A stretch of DNA of 64,000 bases from Pseudalkalibacillus sp052246725. GTDB taxonomy: Bacteria; Bacillota; Bacilli; Bacillales; Fictibacillaceae. The position numbers and the translations under genes were made by a program. The notes beneath the pieces were generated by a model that saw nothing but the letters and a program-made list of their open reading frames with translations, did no database searches and had not been told where the DNA came from. Below are positions 42,498 to 50,567 of the stretch, piece by piece. The first letter of the stretch is position 1, and each line of letters begins with the position of its first letter. Where the stretch lies: NCBI GenBank assembly GCA_052246725.1, contig JBQQCL010000002.1, one strand, 5' to 3'.

Positions 42498-42926
42498 ATG
42501 GATTCATGGTCAAAAATGATGGATTGGAAACAGATGGCTGATAAATATATCAATCAAAGTTTCTTCCCCAATCATCACGAAAACAAAAGCTCCGGTCCAC
42601 AAGTGAATGTATATGAATCAGAAAATGAACTATTATGTTTGATTTCGCTCCCAGGTCTAGAAAATGTAAATGATGTTGAAGTATATGTATACAAAAGTTC
42701 AATCAAATTGATCGGCAATACTTCATTACACATACATGGTATGTCGATTAAACAGGATGAAATCTTTCAAGGACGATTTGAACGTGAAGTCCCTTTGCCT
42801 TACTCCGTAAGGGAAGATCCAATTGATGCATATTATCAGAAAGGTGTCTTGTATATCCAGTTATATCGGTTACTTACGGATGATCGGCCACGAAAGAAGG
42901 TTGATATAAAGTATCATGCAGATTAA
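42498..42926 (+). CDS. Hsp20-like protein in the gerP operon
   Basis: This 142-residue protein has a divergent alpha-crystallin domain: VNVYESENELLCLISLPGLENVNDVEVYVYKSSIKLIG, then GRFEREVPLPYSVREDPIDAYYQKGVLYIQLYRL. It starts 29 nt after gerPB with TGAGGAG upstream, so it is the last gene of the cluster. It is probably a coat-associated small heat-shock protein, by context. Confidence 0.82.
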   Translation: MDSWSKMMDWKQMADKYINQSFFPNHHENKSSGPQVNVYESENELLCLISLPGLENVNDVEVYVYKSSIKLIGNTSLHIHGMSIKQDEIFQGRFEREVPLPYSVREDPIDAYYQKGVLYIQLYRLLTDDRPRKKVDIKYHAD

Positions 42927-42931
42927 ATATG

Positions 42932-42966
42932 GGCTGACACAAGAATTCGAGCCAACCCTATTTTAA
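42932..42966 (-). terminator. Possible terminator between converging gerP genes
   Basis: GGGCTGAC and the partly complementary GCCAACCC pair around CAAGAATTC, with A+T-rich flanks on both strands. The stem has mismatches. Confidence 0.4.
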
Positions 42967-42968
42967 AT

Positions 42969-43190
42969 TTAAGCATTTCCGACATTATTACTATCAGCAA
43001 CATCGGGATCTATTGTAATGGAAACGCTGAATAGATTGTTTTCTGTCAAGAAATCACCAGTGTTCCCTCCCCCAGACCCACCAGCACTTTTACTAGTTGA
43101 TACAGGTGTGTTAAAAAACAAGTCCCCAAAATTAACAGTTCCACCGCTTACAGTGGAAATTTTGATCGGTGCAATGATGATAGTTGGCAT
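42969..43190 (-). CDS. GerPA/GerPF-type spore protein 3
   Basis: This 73-residue paralogue reads APIKISTVSGGTVNFGD, then TPVSTSKSAGGSGGGNTGD and TIDPDVADSNNVGN. It is closer to the 40382 copy than to the 40748 copy. AAAGGAGA lies 6 nt before the ATG. It converges on the main gerP operon. Confidence 0.85.
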   Translation of the reverse strand: MPTIIIAPIKISTVSGGTVNFGDLFFNTPVSTSKSAGGSGGGNTGDFLTENNLFSVSITIDPDVADSNNVGNA

Positions 43191-43417
43191 ATCTACTCTC
43201 CTTTACCCTTTATACGTGAAAAGGGCTGACCTTCATAGTCCAGGCAGACTCCTGCACGCCATCTTTCAAGATGTATACTTCGCAACGTGTTGGAGCGGCC
43301 TGACTTTAATATGGTCAAACCCTTTATTAAAATGACAAACATGTACTATGATATTTCAGGCAGCAAAAGGAGTCCGACAACTCCTTTGCTTACCTTTTAA
43401 TGATCGGTTTCGTCAAA

Positions 43418-43504
43418 TTAGCTTACAAAAGCTACTCCCACAATGATAAGGAGAATAAACAAAACTACGATCAAAGCAAAACCTGCTCCATAGCCGTAAC
43501 CCAT
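43418..43504 (-). CDS. YjcZ-family sporulation peptide
   Basis: This 28-residue peptide begins MGYGYGAGFALIVV and continues as one hydrophobic helix ending VGVAFVS, the YjcZ/SscA pattern of tiny spore-associated proteins. GGAAGGAGG lies about 9 nt before the ATG. Confidence 0.85.
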   Translation of the reverse strand: MGYGYGAGFALIVVLFILLIIVGVAFVS

Positions 43505-43663
43505 GAAAGACATCCTCCTTCCTTCAGGTCATTAAAAGAAACGATTCTCCATAAGAGAATGTTCTTTTCACTACATACTATGTAGAAGTACAGGTTTTGA
43601 TAGGGACAAGTGGCGATATTTTTGAGAAGTTTTTGTGTTTTTTTATTAATTCTGTTCGTTTAT

Positions 43664-43800
43664 ATTGTTGATTTCTACGAAATTCGCTCCCTTTCCGCGG
43701 GCGAACCGCATGCCTCCTCACTTGCACAGGATCTCAACACAAAAATGAAATCATATTCGTGTCTATGGTGAACGTCGAAGTCAGTACATCCTGTACAAGT
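43664..43800 (+). repeat. Second dispersed repeat family, copy 1
   Basis: The stretch from GTTGATTTCTACGAAATTCG through CTTGCACAGGATCTCAACAC to GGTGAACGTCGAAG matches, in inverted orientation, the element at 58752-58995. It shares the CTTTCC-CGGG core with the GGCTG family, but has different flanks. Confidence 0.6.
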
Positions 43801-44028
43801 ACGTCCTGCGCCAATATAAATTACAAGGACGATTCAGTAGGCTCTGCTACTCTTCATTCTCCTCCCCTGCAAATTCAGTTCCTTTACGCGGAGGCATCTA
43901 TAAGCATCGTCCACCTTCCCCAAAAATCTAATAAACTCCCTGTGGCTCGTTTAATTGAGATGGAATCCGAAGGTAGAGTACATACGAAGCTTTGGCGATG
44001 GTTCATATAGTTGAAATTTCATCTTTTT

Positions 44029-44058
44029 TTGAAAATTTAAGTATGTTATAATTATACT
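44029..44058 (+). promoter_or_regulatory. Promoter of the YjiH-family gene
   Basis: TTGAAA, 18 bp, TATACT; alternatively the extended -10 TGTTATAAT at 44044-44052. Either leaves a leader of about 200 nt in which I see no known riboswitch. Confidence 0.45.
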
Positions 44059-44265
44059 GTTTCGTTTTTATAAATGCATCTTTATACACAGTTTGATCGG
44101 TCCTATTTCAAACTTTCGCAGGATTTCACTCCGATTCTTTCAGCCTATGTTTTTAACATGTTTATACAATTGCGGACAAACTGTTCCTTAATTAGTCAAT
44201 CATTTGAAAATATGTGCGAAAGGCGGAATTGCCAAATTTATTTAACAACGAGGTGAATTGCACAA

Positions 44266-45630
44266 ATGGACAACGAAAAAACACAGCTTCAACCTAGTAC
44301 AACAAGTTATTTGAAATTCCTCATCCCATCGTTGATCGGAATATTCCTATTCATGATTCCAATCAGTTATAAGGGAGAAGTGACGATACCAGTTGCATTG
44401 CTTGCAGACTGGTTGCAAGGATTACTTGGTGACAGTATCCCTGCAATCATGACATGGATCATCGCTCTTGCTGTCATTTTTTCCTTCATTGCAGTCATGG
44501 CAAAGCCAGCATTTATCATGAATAACACTTTTCTAAAATCTTTATTTCATGTACGGCCATTCTGGTTGATTGCGAGATTGTTAGGTATGATTTTCGCATT
44601 TATGACATTGTATGAAATCGGCCCTGAATGGATCTGGTCTCCAGATACTGGCGGCTTACTATTAACTGGACTGATTCCTGTATTATTCTCAGTCTTCTTG
44701 TTCGCAGGGTTATTCCTGCCGTTATTGTTGAACTTCGGCTTGTTAGAATTATTCGGGGCACTTTTGACAAAAATCATGCGTCCTATTTTTACCCTGCCAG
44801 GTCGCTCGTCGATCGACTGTTTAGCGTCATGGCTAGGTGATGGAACAATCGGAGTACTACTCACGAGTAAACAATATGAAGAAGGAAACTATTCGAAACG
44901 GGAAGCAGCAGTAATTGGTACTACCTTCTCAGTCGTATCGATCACTTTTACAATCGTCGTATTGAAACAGATGGAATTAGATGCATACTTTGGTCCGTAT
45001 TATTTGACGATTGTATTGGCTGGATTCGTAGCAGCATTAATTCTGCCCCGTATTCCGCCATTATCAAAAAAGAAGGATACGTATATTGATGAATCAGATG
45101 TTCGGAATAGTGAAGATATCCCTGAAGGTATGTCTATTTTTTCCTGGGGGATGAAATCGGCAGCAAATACTGCTCAAAAAACGAAAAGCTTTGATGTCAT
45201 CGTCAAAGGCGGCTTCCAAAACGTTCTTGACATGTGGATGGGGGTCATCCCGATTGTCATGGCAATTGGAACTGTCGCATTAGGGATTGAGGCAGCTACA
45301 CCAATTTTCGAATGGCTCGGCAAACCATTCGTACCATTGCTTCAACTCATGCAGGTACCTGAAGCAGCTGATGCTGCACAGACGATTGTCGTCGGTTTTG
45401 CCGATATGTTCTTGCCAGCTCTGATCGGTGTAGAAATCATTGAAAGTGAAATGACAAGGTTCATCATAGCTTGTCTATCTGTAACACAGCTTATTTACAT
45501 GTCAGAGGTTGGTGGCCTGTTGCTCGGTTCTAAGATACCAGTAAACTTTAAAGACCTGGTTCTTATCTTCTTAGAACGTACACTTGTCACCTTGCCTGTC
45601 ATCGTTTTGATGGCACATATCATTTTTTAA
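44266..45630 (+). CDS. YjiH family / nucleoside-recognition (Gate) membrane protein
   Basis: This 454-residue protein has about ten membrane helices and two Gate-type halves. The pattern includes FLIPSLIGIFLFMIPI, SSIDCLASWLGDGTIGVLLTSKQY and FADMFLPALIGVEIIESEMTRFIIACLSVTQLIYMSE, as in YjiH proteins. It is presumably a transporter; the substrate is not known. GAGGTGA precedes the ATG. Confidence 0.87.
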   Translation: MDNEKTQLQPSTTSYLKFLIPSLIGIFLFMIPISYKGEVTIPVALLADWLQGLLGDSIPAIMTWIIALAVIFSFIAVMAKPAFIMNNTFLKSLFHVRPFWLIARLLGMIFAFMTLYEIGPEWIWSPDTGGLLLTGLIPVLFSVFLFAGLFLPLLLNFGLLELFGALLTKIMRPIFTLPGRSSIDCLASWLGDGTIGVLLTSKQYEEGNYSKREAAVIGTTFSVVSITFTIVVLKQMELDAYFGPYYLTIVLAGFVAALILPRIPPLSKKKDTYIDESDVRNSEDIPEGMSIFSWGMKSAANTAQKTKSFDVIVKGGFQNVLDMWMGVIPIVMAIGTVALGIEAATPIFEWLGKPFVPLLQLMQVPEAADAAQTIVVGFADMFLPALIGVEIIESEMTRFIIACLSVTQLIYMSEVGGLLLGSKIPVNFKDLVLIFLERTLVTLPVIVLMAHIIF

Positions 45631-45640
45631 TACATTAATT

Positions 45641-45671
45641 GAGGGCAGTTCTTAGGAGCTGCTCTTTTTAT
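45641..45671 (+). terminator. Terminator of the YjiH-family gene
   Basis: AGGGCAGTTC pairs with GAGCTGCTCT (with wobbles), followed by TTTTTATTT. Confidence 0.7.
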
Positions 45672-45771
45672 TTCCAAAACAACAATCTTTGCGAAATCCG
45701 CCTTTTAGTTTTACGCTAAATGAGGGCAAATCCCCCTTAAAATCAACAATGCCCTAATTAAGCCTTTATTT

Positions 45772-45807
45772 AAAAAAGGCTGAGACCGTGTGATCTCAGC
45801 CAGAATA
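45772..45807 (-). terminator. Terminator of the acidic-protein gene
   Basis: GGCTGAGA and TCTCAGCC form an 8-bp stem; TTTTTT follows on the minus strand. Confidence 0.85.
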
Positions 45808-45809
45808 GA

Positions 45810-46040
45810 TTACCATTTGAACCAAGGGTCTGAGTTTTCATCCTCTTCTGTTTCATCTTCATCATCTTCATCTGTTTCATCTTCGTATTCATCATCTGAA
45901 TCATCATCGCTTACTTCTTCATCATTTCGGTTATCACCGATACCCCACATTGCGTCCCAAGGATTTACAACCTCTTCTTGTTCTTCTTCGTTGCTGTCTA
46001 TATTTTTTGTCTTAATTTCTTTGTTATTTTTCTTTGCCAT
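45810..46040 (-). CDS. Small, highly acidic low-complexity protein
   Basis: This 76-residue protein has a basic start (MAKKNNKEIKTKN), a central NPWDAMWGIG segment and about 35 residues almost entirely Asp/Glu/Ser/Thr, ending DPWFKW. The two aromatic DPW/NPW patches frame the acidic block. AAAGGAGG lies 6 nt before ATG 46040. No family is recognised. An ion- or protein-binding role is a guess. Confidence 0.7.
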   Translation of the reverse strand: MAKKNNKEIKTKNIDSNEEEQEEVVNPWDAMWGIGDNRNDEEVSDDDSDDEYEDETDEDDEDETEEDENSDPWFKW

Positions 46041-46144
46041 GATAGTCCCTCCTTTCCGGAAATACCAGGTCAGCATTTACTGATGAACTATCTCTAATTA
46101 CAGTATTGTAAAATTAATATTTCGATACGGACACATGCCTAATT

Positions 46145-46232
46145 AAATAAAGAAAACTTGGCAAAGCCAAGCCTTTGGCGAAGGCTGAGACTTAGTTGCC
46201 CTTATATTGAAGAAAGTATTTTTTACTTTCTT
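46145..46232 (-). repeat. Fragment of the mobile repeat's left module
   Basis: AACTTGGCAAAGCCAAGCC...GGCTGAG...GTTGCCCTTATATTGAAGAAAGTAT is the reverse of the left module in complete copies; neither terminus is present. It lies in the gap upstream of the acidic-protein gene. Confidence 0.6.
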
Positions 46233-46242
46233 TAAATGTGAA

Positions 46243-46276
46243 AAAAAGAGAAGACGTGGGTTGTCTCCTCTTATGG
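46243..46276 (-). terminator. Terminator of the thioredoxin-like gene
   Basis: AGAGGAGAC and GTCTTCTCT pair around AACCCAC and are followed by TTTTTTT on the minus strand. Confidence 0.8.
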
Positions 46277-46277
46277 T

Positions 46278-46595
46278 TTATCTGACAGTATTCAGAAACT
46301 CTTTTACGGATTCAGGCGTTTTGGCATTTGCACTCTGAAGGTGAGCTAGCTTTTCTCCATTTTGGTACACGAGTAAGCTTGGTATTCCCATCACCTCATA
46401 TTTTTCAGTAATTTCCGGAAATTGATCTTTATCGATCTGATACCAGTCTTTATCCTGATTTTCTTCGATTATATCCCCAAGGAACATATCAAGCCGTTTG
46501 CAATCAGGGCACCAATCGGTAACGAATTTGATTACAGTTTGCCCTGGTCGATTGATAAGTTTGTTGAATTCCAGTTCAGAAGTTATTTCTTTCAT
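46278..46595 (-). CDS. Thioredoxin family protein (CPDC)
   Basis: This 105-residue protein has the thioredoxin fold with active site DWCPDCKRL at about residues 28-36 and cis-Pro in MGIPSLLVY. The CPDC motif, not CGPC, resembles B. subtilis YtpP and suggests a thiol-disulfide or bacilliredoxin-like role in the cytoplasm. ATG 46595 has AGAGGGG 6 nt upstream. Confidence 0.87.
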   Translation of the reverse strand: MKEITSELEFNKLINRPGQTVIKFVTDWCPDCKRLDMFLGDIIEENQDKDWYQIDKDQFPEITEKYEVMGIPSLLVYQNGEKLAHLQSANAKTPESVKEFLNTVR

Positions 46596-46713
46596 GCGGA
46601 TCCCCCTCTTGTTTTCGATATCGTTATTATACAAAATCTTTGTTTCCAATGTTAAATATGGCGCTTAAAGCAAGAAAGTTGTTCAAACCGATTCCTTATG
46701 GTCCACTAGTCAT

Positions 46714-46725
46714 ATAAACGTTTAT
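46714..46725 (+). promoter_or_regulatory. 12-bp palindrome upstream of the cation efflux gene
   Basis: ATAAACGTTTAT is a perfect palindrome about 75 bp before the efflux gene; a promoter-like pair (TTCATT, 16 bp, TATAAA) lies downstream. It could bind a metal-sensing ArsR or MerR-type regulator, but it is not a known CzrA box. Confidence 0.35.
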
Positions 46726-46799
46726 TAATGATTTCATTAAAAAAGCGACAACAGTATAAACTATAAGAGATAAATAGACGTGTGAGGGGAGGAAATCTT

Positions 46800-47681
46800 A
46801 TGGGTCACCAACATGATCATCATGCTAACAAAAAAGCATTGAAAATATCTTTTTTATTGATCAGTCTTTTCATGATTGTAGAAGTGATTGGGGGTATAGT
46901 AACGAATAGTTTGGCATTGCTTTCGGATGCCGGACATATGTTCAGTGATGCAGCTTCCCTCGGATTAAGTTTTTTAGCAATCCATTACGGAAGTAAGAAG
47001 CCAAGTGATAATAAGACCTTTGGATATAAACGTTTTGAAATTCTAGCGGCTTTTATTAACGGAATTGCCCTTATCTTCATCTCATTCATTATCTTATATG
47101 AAGCCTATCACCGTTTCATTGAACCACCTGATGTGGCTGGTCAGGGAATGCTTTCGATTGCGGTAATCGGGTTGGTCGTTAATTTGATCGTCGCGTATAT
47201 CCTGATGAAAGGTGATACAAGCGGAAACTTGAATATGAAAAGTGCATTCCTTCATGTATTAGGAGACCTTCTTGGTTCCGTGGGGGCTATTATCGCAGCG
47301 ATCTTCATCATCGTGCTTGGCTGGACATATGCAGATCCCATCGCAAGTGTCATTGTTTCATTACTGATTTTGATAAGTGGTTGGAGAGTGACGAAGGAAG
47401 CCGTACATGTACTTATGGAAGGAACACCTGGGCATATTAATATAGAAGAAATCAAATCCTCACTATCAACCTTCCCTGTAATTAAAAATGTTCATGATCT
47501 TCACGTCTGGTCGATTACTTCAGGTTACATTGCGTTGAGCTGCCATATAACAATCGAAGAGGAAACAGATCACCAACAATTATTAAAGCAGGTATCTGAC
47601 CATCTAAATGAAAATTTCCATATCAACCATACAACGATACAAATAGAATACAAAGATAGAGATTGTGATCCATGTAACTAA
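46800..47681 (+). CDS. czcD: CDF cation efflux protein (CzcD-like)
   Basis: This 293-residue transporter of the cation diffusion facilitator family has a His-rich start (GHQHDHHANKK), helix 2 SLALLSDAGHMFSDAASLGLSFLA with the metal-binding DxxHxxxD, helix 5 HVLGDLLGSVGAI with HxxxD, and a cytoplasmic domain ending DRDCDPCN. It should export Zn(II), Co(II) or Cd(II) in exchange for protons or potassium. ATG 46800 follows GGGGAGG. Confidence 0.93.
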   Translation: MGHQHDHHANKKALKISFLLISLFMIVEVIGGIVTNSLALLSDAGHMFSDAASLGLSFLAIHYGSKKPSDNKTFGYKRFEILAAFINGIALIFISFIILYEAYHRFIEPPDVAGQGMLSIAVIGLVVNLIVAYILMKGDTSGNLNMKSAFLHVLGDLLGSVGAIIAAIFIIVLGWTYADPIASVIVSLLILISGWRVTKEAVHVLMEGTPGHINIEEIKSSLSTFPVIKNVHDLHVWSITSGYIALSCHITIEEETDHQQLLKQVSDHLNENFHINHTTIQIEYKDRDCDPCN

Positions 47682-47682
47682 A

Positions 47683-47714
47683 AAGGAGGATTGATTTTTC
47701 ATCAACCCTCCTCA
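47683..47714 (+). terminator. Possible terminator of czcD
   Basis: AGGAGGATTGAT and ATCAACCCTCCT pair with one mismatch around TTTTTC. A clear T run does not follow. Confidence 0.5.
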
Positions 47715-47786
47715 CTTGAAATTCTTGCTGTTAGTTTTGATTTCTACGAATTTCAATCCACTGGCGAACCATAAGCTGGATCCTTA

Positions 47787-48284
47787 TTATATGCCAATAG
47801 ATCGGATAAGTTTTTCTACCTCTTCTGCCTTTTGCGTTCCAATAAGATATTTTCTTCCGTCCATCATTTCAATACGGATCCCCTTCGACCCTTTAACATT
47901 GTAAGCAGTTGTTCCATTTAATGAAAACCTTAATCCAAAACCGAAAAATTCCCTTAAAGGATTATAAGTCTCCACATTGATGGATTTCATTTCAGAAAAC
48001 ATAAATTTCCTCTTCTTAAGATGGAACGGTCGAAATCTGACAAAGATCCCGCTCTCATTTATTTCTGTCGTTAACGTAATCGTTAAGAAGAATATCGGAA
48101 AGGCGATTCCAAATAAAACCCATAGAACCCATAATGTTGTATCAGATGCTGGATTCGTTCCAAATGGTTTTCCAAAGTATATTTGTTGAATGAAACCATA
48201 CCACATTACTCCTATCAGGAACAAAACAATAAGGATGAAATACCAGCTAGTGAAGCGTTGGTTTTCTTTAAAAAGGACTTCCAC
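47787..48284 (-). CDS. Membrane protein with PH-like domain (DUF6141-like)
   Basis: This 165-residue protein has two N-terminal membrane helices (about 14-33 and 50-70) and a soluble beta-rich part reading SGIFVRFRPFHLKKRKFMFSEMKSINVE ... GIRIEMMDGRKYLIGTQKAEEVEKLI, as in PH-type membrane proteins. The DUF assignment is tentative. It starts at GTG 48284, 19 nt after the upstream acetyltransferase, so the two are probably co-transcribed. Confidence 0.7.
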   Translation of the reverse strand: MEVLFKENQRFTSWYFILIVLFLIGVMWYGFIQQIYFGKPFGTNPASDTTLWVLWVLFGIAFPIFFLTITLTTEINESGIFVRFRPFHLKKRKFMFSEMKSINVETYNPLREFFGFGLRFSLNGTTAYNVKGSKGIRIEMMDGRKYLIGTQKAEEVEKLIRSIGI

Positions 48285-48303
48285 CTAAGTTGCATCCTCT
48301 CTC

Positions 48304-49161
48304 TTAGATTGATTTGAATTGATACACGATTGAATCACCGATTGGCCGGTAGCCAATTCTTTTGTAGATACTGTTCGAAGTAGGATTTGAAAGGTCTGTA
48401 TACAAGGTACAGAACTCATATCCTTCTTTTAACAACATCCGACTTAATTGAGATACACATGAAGTAGCATATCCTCTTTTTTCATACTTTTTCGGTGTGT
48501 AGACATAATTTACGCTCATCCCTTTGGAAGTTCCTCTTGCCTTGCGAGCCATTGAAACGGGTTCACCATCTACCCATACGTATAGGCTTTCTTGATGGAT
48601 GAACTCCTTCTTTTTTTCTTTCGCTTCAGCAATTGTAAATGGAGTTTCAGTCACGAATGAAAAGTCATGTCCCCATTTGGAGAGAAGTTCATGGTCCTCC
48701 ATTGTAGCTAAACGTATGAACCCCGGGCTTTGGGGAACATCATTCACTTTTGTTAATTTCAAAATACATTGTTCCATTGCAGTCTCATAGATTATTTTAT
48801 CGTCTGAACACCATTTTTCAGCGAACGTTCCTGCCAGGTGTCTGGTGCCTACGATTAGCGGCATCTCTTTAAGGTTTGCAATTGCATGTTCAATCGCTTC
48901 ATTAATCTTTATATGAGAACTGTCCCCAAATACTCCTAAATTAAAAGGTGGTGTCATGATCAATACGAGAACAAGCTTCTGGTCATCATCTGTAATTGTT
49001 GCAAAAATTGGAGCTGATTTAGCATTGATTCCTTGTTTCTCATTTTGAATACAACGATTCAAAATGCCAAGAGGCAGATTATTTAATGCTTCATCTTTCT
49101 GTAAAAACGCTTCAGCGTTATTAGCAAATCCACTTGCTTCCTGGTATTGTCGGAAATCCAT
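48304..49161 (-). CDS. GNAT acetyltransferase with N-terminal extension
   Basis: This 285-residue protein has a C-terminal GNAT domain: VWVDGEPVSMARKARGTSKGMSVNYVYTPKKYEKRGYATSCVSQLSRMLL with the RGYATS acetyl-CoA loop, and SIYKRIGYRPIGDSI. The first 140 residues form a second, GNAT-like or substrate domain. It is common in Bacillaceae, but the substrate is unknown. ATG 49161 has GAGGAG immediately upstream. Confidence 0.82.
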   Translation of the reverse strand: MDFRQYQEASGFANNAEAFLQKDEALNNLPLGILNRCIQNEKQGINAKSAPIFATITDDDQKLVLVLIMTPPFNLGVFGDSSHIKINEAIEHAIANLKEMPLIVGTRHLAGTFAEKWCSDDKIIYETAMEQCILKLTKVNDVPQSPGFIRLATMEDHELLSKWGHDFSFVTETPFTIAEAKEKKKEFIHQESLYVWVDGEPVSMARKARGTSKGMSVNYVYTPKKYEKRGYATSCVSQLSRMLLKEGYEFCTLYTDLSNPTSNSIYKRIGYRPIGDSIVYQFKSI

Positions 49162-49487
49162 TCTCCTCGTCCCTCTCTTTTTCACTTAAGCTTAAAATAG
49201 TTTACCATTCTTTACTTAGATTTCATTAAGCAATTCATGATATCATCGAATACAAAAAATTTGAACGTTCTTACCCTCTTCTTATACTTATACAAAAAAA
49301 CACGGATTCCTATCCGTACTGCAATAAATACTTGTTTACATAATTATAATACACTCTACTGTCTATCTGGTTATTCTCAACTCCGCAGGAGATTATCGCT
49401 CTGCGGAAACAAAAAAAGCTAATCCTAATTGATACATAGAGAAACAATTGCAATAAATCCTAACATAATAAACACACAGCCCTACAT

Positions 49488-49549
49488 AAGTAATCTTAAG
49501 TAATATTAAGGATTGTCGAGGCTGCTTCTAATAAGTAAATATAAGTAAT
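49488..49549 (+). promoter_or_regulatory. Heptamer direct repeats AAGTAAT (candidate operator)
   Basis: AAGTAAT at 49488 and 49498, a degenerate AAGGATT at 49508, then AAGTAAA at 49533 and AAGTAAT at 49543. Spacing is exactly 10 bp within each group, so the sites face one side of the helix. They end 15 bp before the -35 of the DeoR promoter. Confidence 0.45.
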
Positions 49550-49563
49550 AAGAAGAGATCTTT

Positions 49564-49592
49564 TTGCTCACTTTACTTAAGTGCCTTATAAT
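49564..49592 (+). promoter_or_regulatory. Sigma-A promoter of the DeoR gene
   Basis: TTGCTC (49564-49569), 17 bp, TATAAT (49587-49592). The transcript would have a 160-nt leader containing repeat debris. Confidence 0.65.
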
Positions 49593-49762
49593 GAAAATAG
49601 AGAAAGGTTGTTTTTGCATAAGTTGTCTGCTTGCGGTGATTGGCTAACTTGTTATCCCGAAGTAGTCTCACATATTTCTTCTACTTTATCTTACAGCATC
49701 TTCCTTATCCATTAGCAACAAACTTTTTAGAAAACAAACTACAAAAAAAGTGAGGTTTTGCT

Positions 49763-50536
49763 ATGTATCAAGATGAACGTCTATTGAGGATCATGGAATA
49801 CTTAAATGACAATGAACGAATTACGGTAAATGAGATGATGAATCTATATGGTATCTCCCGAGATACTGCAAGAAGGGATTTAGTGAAGTTAGAAGAGCAA
49901 GGTAAGATTTTTCGTACAAGAGGTGGAGCACTGCTAGCATCGGAAAAGAATGAGGTTGAAATTCATGAAGGGAGTCGCCAAGAGGATTCGGTTTTCATCT
50001 CTAAAGAAAAAAGAGCAATTGCAAAAGCAGCACTAACGTTCATTCAACCTGGTGAAAGCTTGATGTTCGACTCATCAATGCATGTTCAATACCTTGCGAA
50101 CATTTTGCCTGGGCCAAGTGTGGTTATTACGAATTCATTGAAACAAGCAAGTATACTTTCAAACAGGAAGGATGTTGATCTCCACCTTCTGGGGGGACGC
50201 TTGAATATCAATTATGAGTCCCTTCAAGGTCCATACTTATGTGAGGATATGGAACGGTATTTTGTGGACAAAGTCTTCATCAGTGCGGATGGTATTGATT
50301 CTGAGGGTATCACTTATATTGATGATAACGAAGGCATGGTCACCAAAGCAATGACGAAACGAGGAAAACAGGTAATTTTATTAGCTGATTCAGCAGTGTT
50401 CGGGACCCAAGAGCTATTTAAATGTTTATCTTTTAATGCGTTAGATGTTTTGGTGACTGATCAGAACCCAAGAAGTGATCTCCTCCCTCTGTTTGAAAAA
50501 TCGAATGTGAAGATAGTTGTTGCAAATGATAAATGA
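49763..50536 (+). CDS. DeoR/GlpR family transcriptional regulator
   Basis: This 257-residue protein has an N-terminal winged helix (RLLRIMEYLNDNERITVNEMMNLYGISRDTARRDLVKLEEQGKIFRTRGGA) and a DeoR sensor domain with IAKAALTFIQPGESLMFDSS, ITNSL, LLGGRLN, VFISADGID and VILLADSAVFG. DeoR regulators usually respond to sugar phosphates and control the neighbouring sugar genes; none lies next to it here. GTGAGG precedes the ATG. Confidence 0.92.
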   Translation: MYQDERLLRIMEYLNDNERITVNEMMNLYGISRDTARRDLVKLEEQGKIFRTRGGALLASEKNEVEIHEGSRQEDSVFISKEKRAIAKAALTFIQPGESLMFDSSMHVQYLANILPGPSVVITNSLKQASILSNRKDVDLHLLGGRLNINYESLQGPYLCEDMERYFVDKVFISADGIDSEGITYIDDNEGMVTKAMTKRGKQVILLADSAVFGTQELFKCLSFNALDVLVTDQNPRSDLLPLFEKSNVKIVVANDK

Positions 50537-50567
50537 AAGAGGCCGACTAGGTCAGCCTCTTTTATGT
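50537..50567 (+). terminator. Bidirectional terminator
   Basis: AGAGGCCGAC pairs with GTCAGCCTCT with one mismatch and has TTTT on the plus strand and A/T-rich flank on the other. It lies between converging genes. Confidence 0.7.

Larger units (their letters stand above)
43505..44265. other. Gene-poor region with second dispersed repeat
   Basis: There is no convincing gene in 760 bp. Positions about 43664-43800 hold a copy of the second repeat, also at 58752-58995. The rest is A+T-rich; an 83-codon frame at 43759 overlaps the repeat and is not credible. A promoter for the YjiH-family gene lies at 44029-44058. Confidence 0.5.
49162..49762. other. Long intergenic region before the DeoR gene
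   Basis: There is no gene in 600 bp. It holds AAGTAAT direct repeats (49488-49549), a sigma-A promoter (49564-49592) and a decayed inverted-repeat element at about 49604-49741 (GGTTGTTTTTGC...AGAAAACAAAC) between promoter and gene. Confidence 0.5.

Noticed and set aside
43759..44010. 83-codon ORF beginning MSMVNVEVSTSC
   Set aside because: It starts inside the second dispersed repeat, has no ribosome binding site and a composition unlike other genes here.
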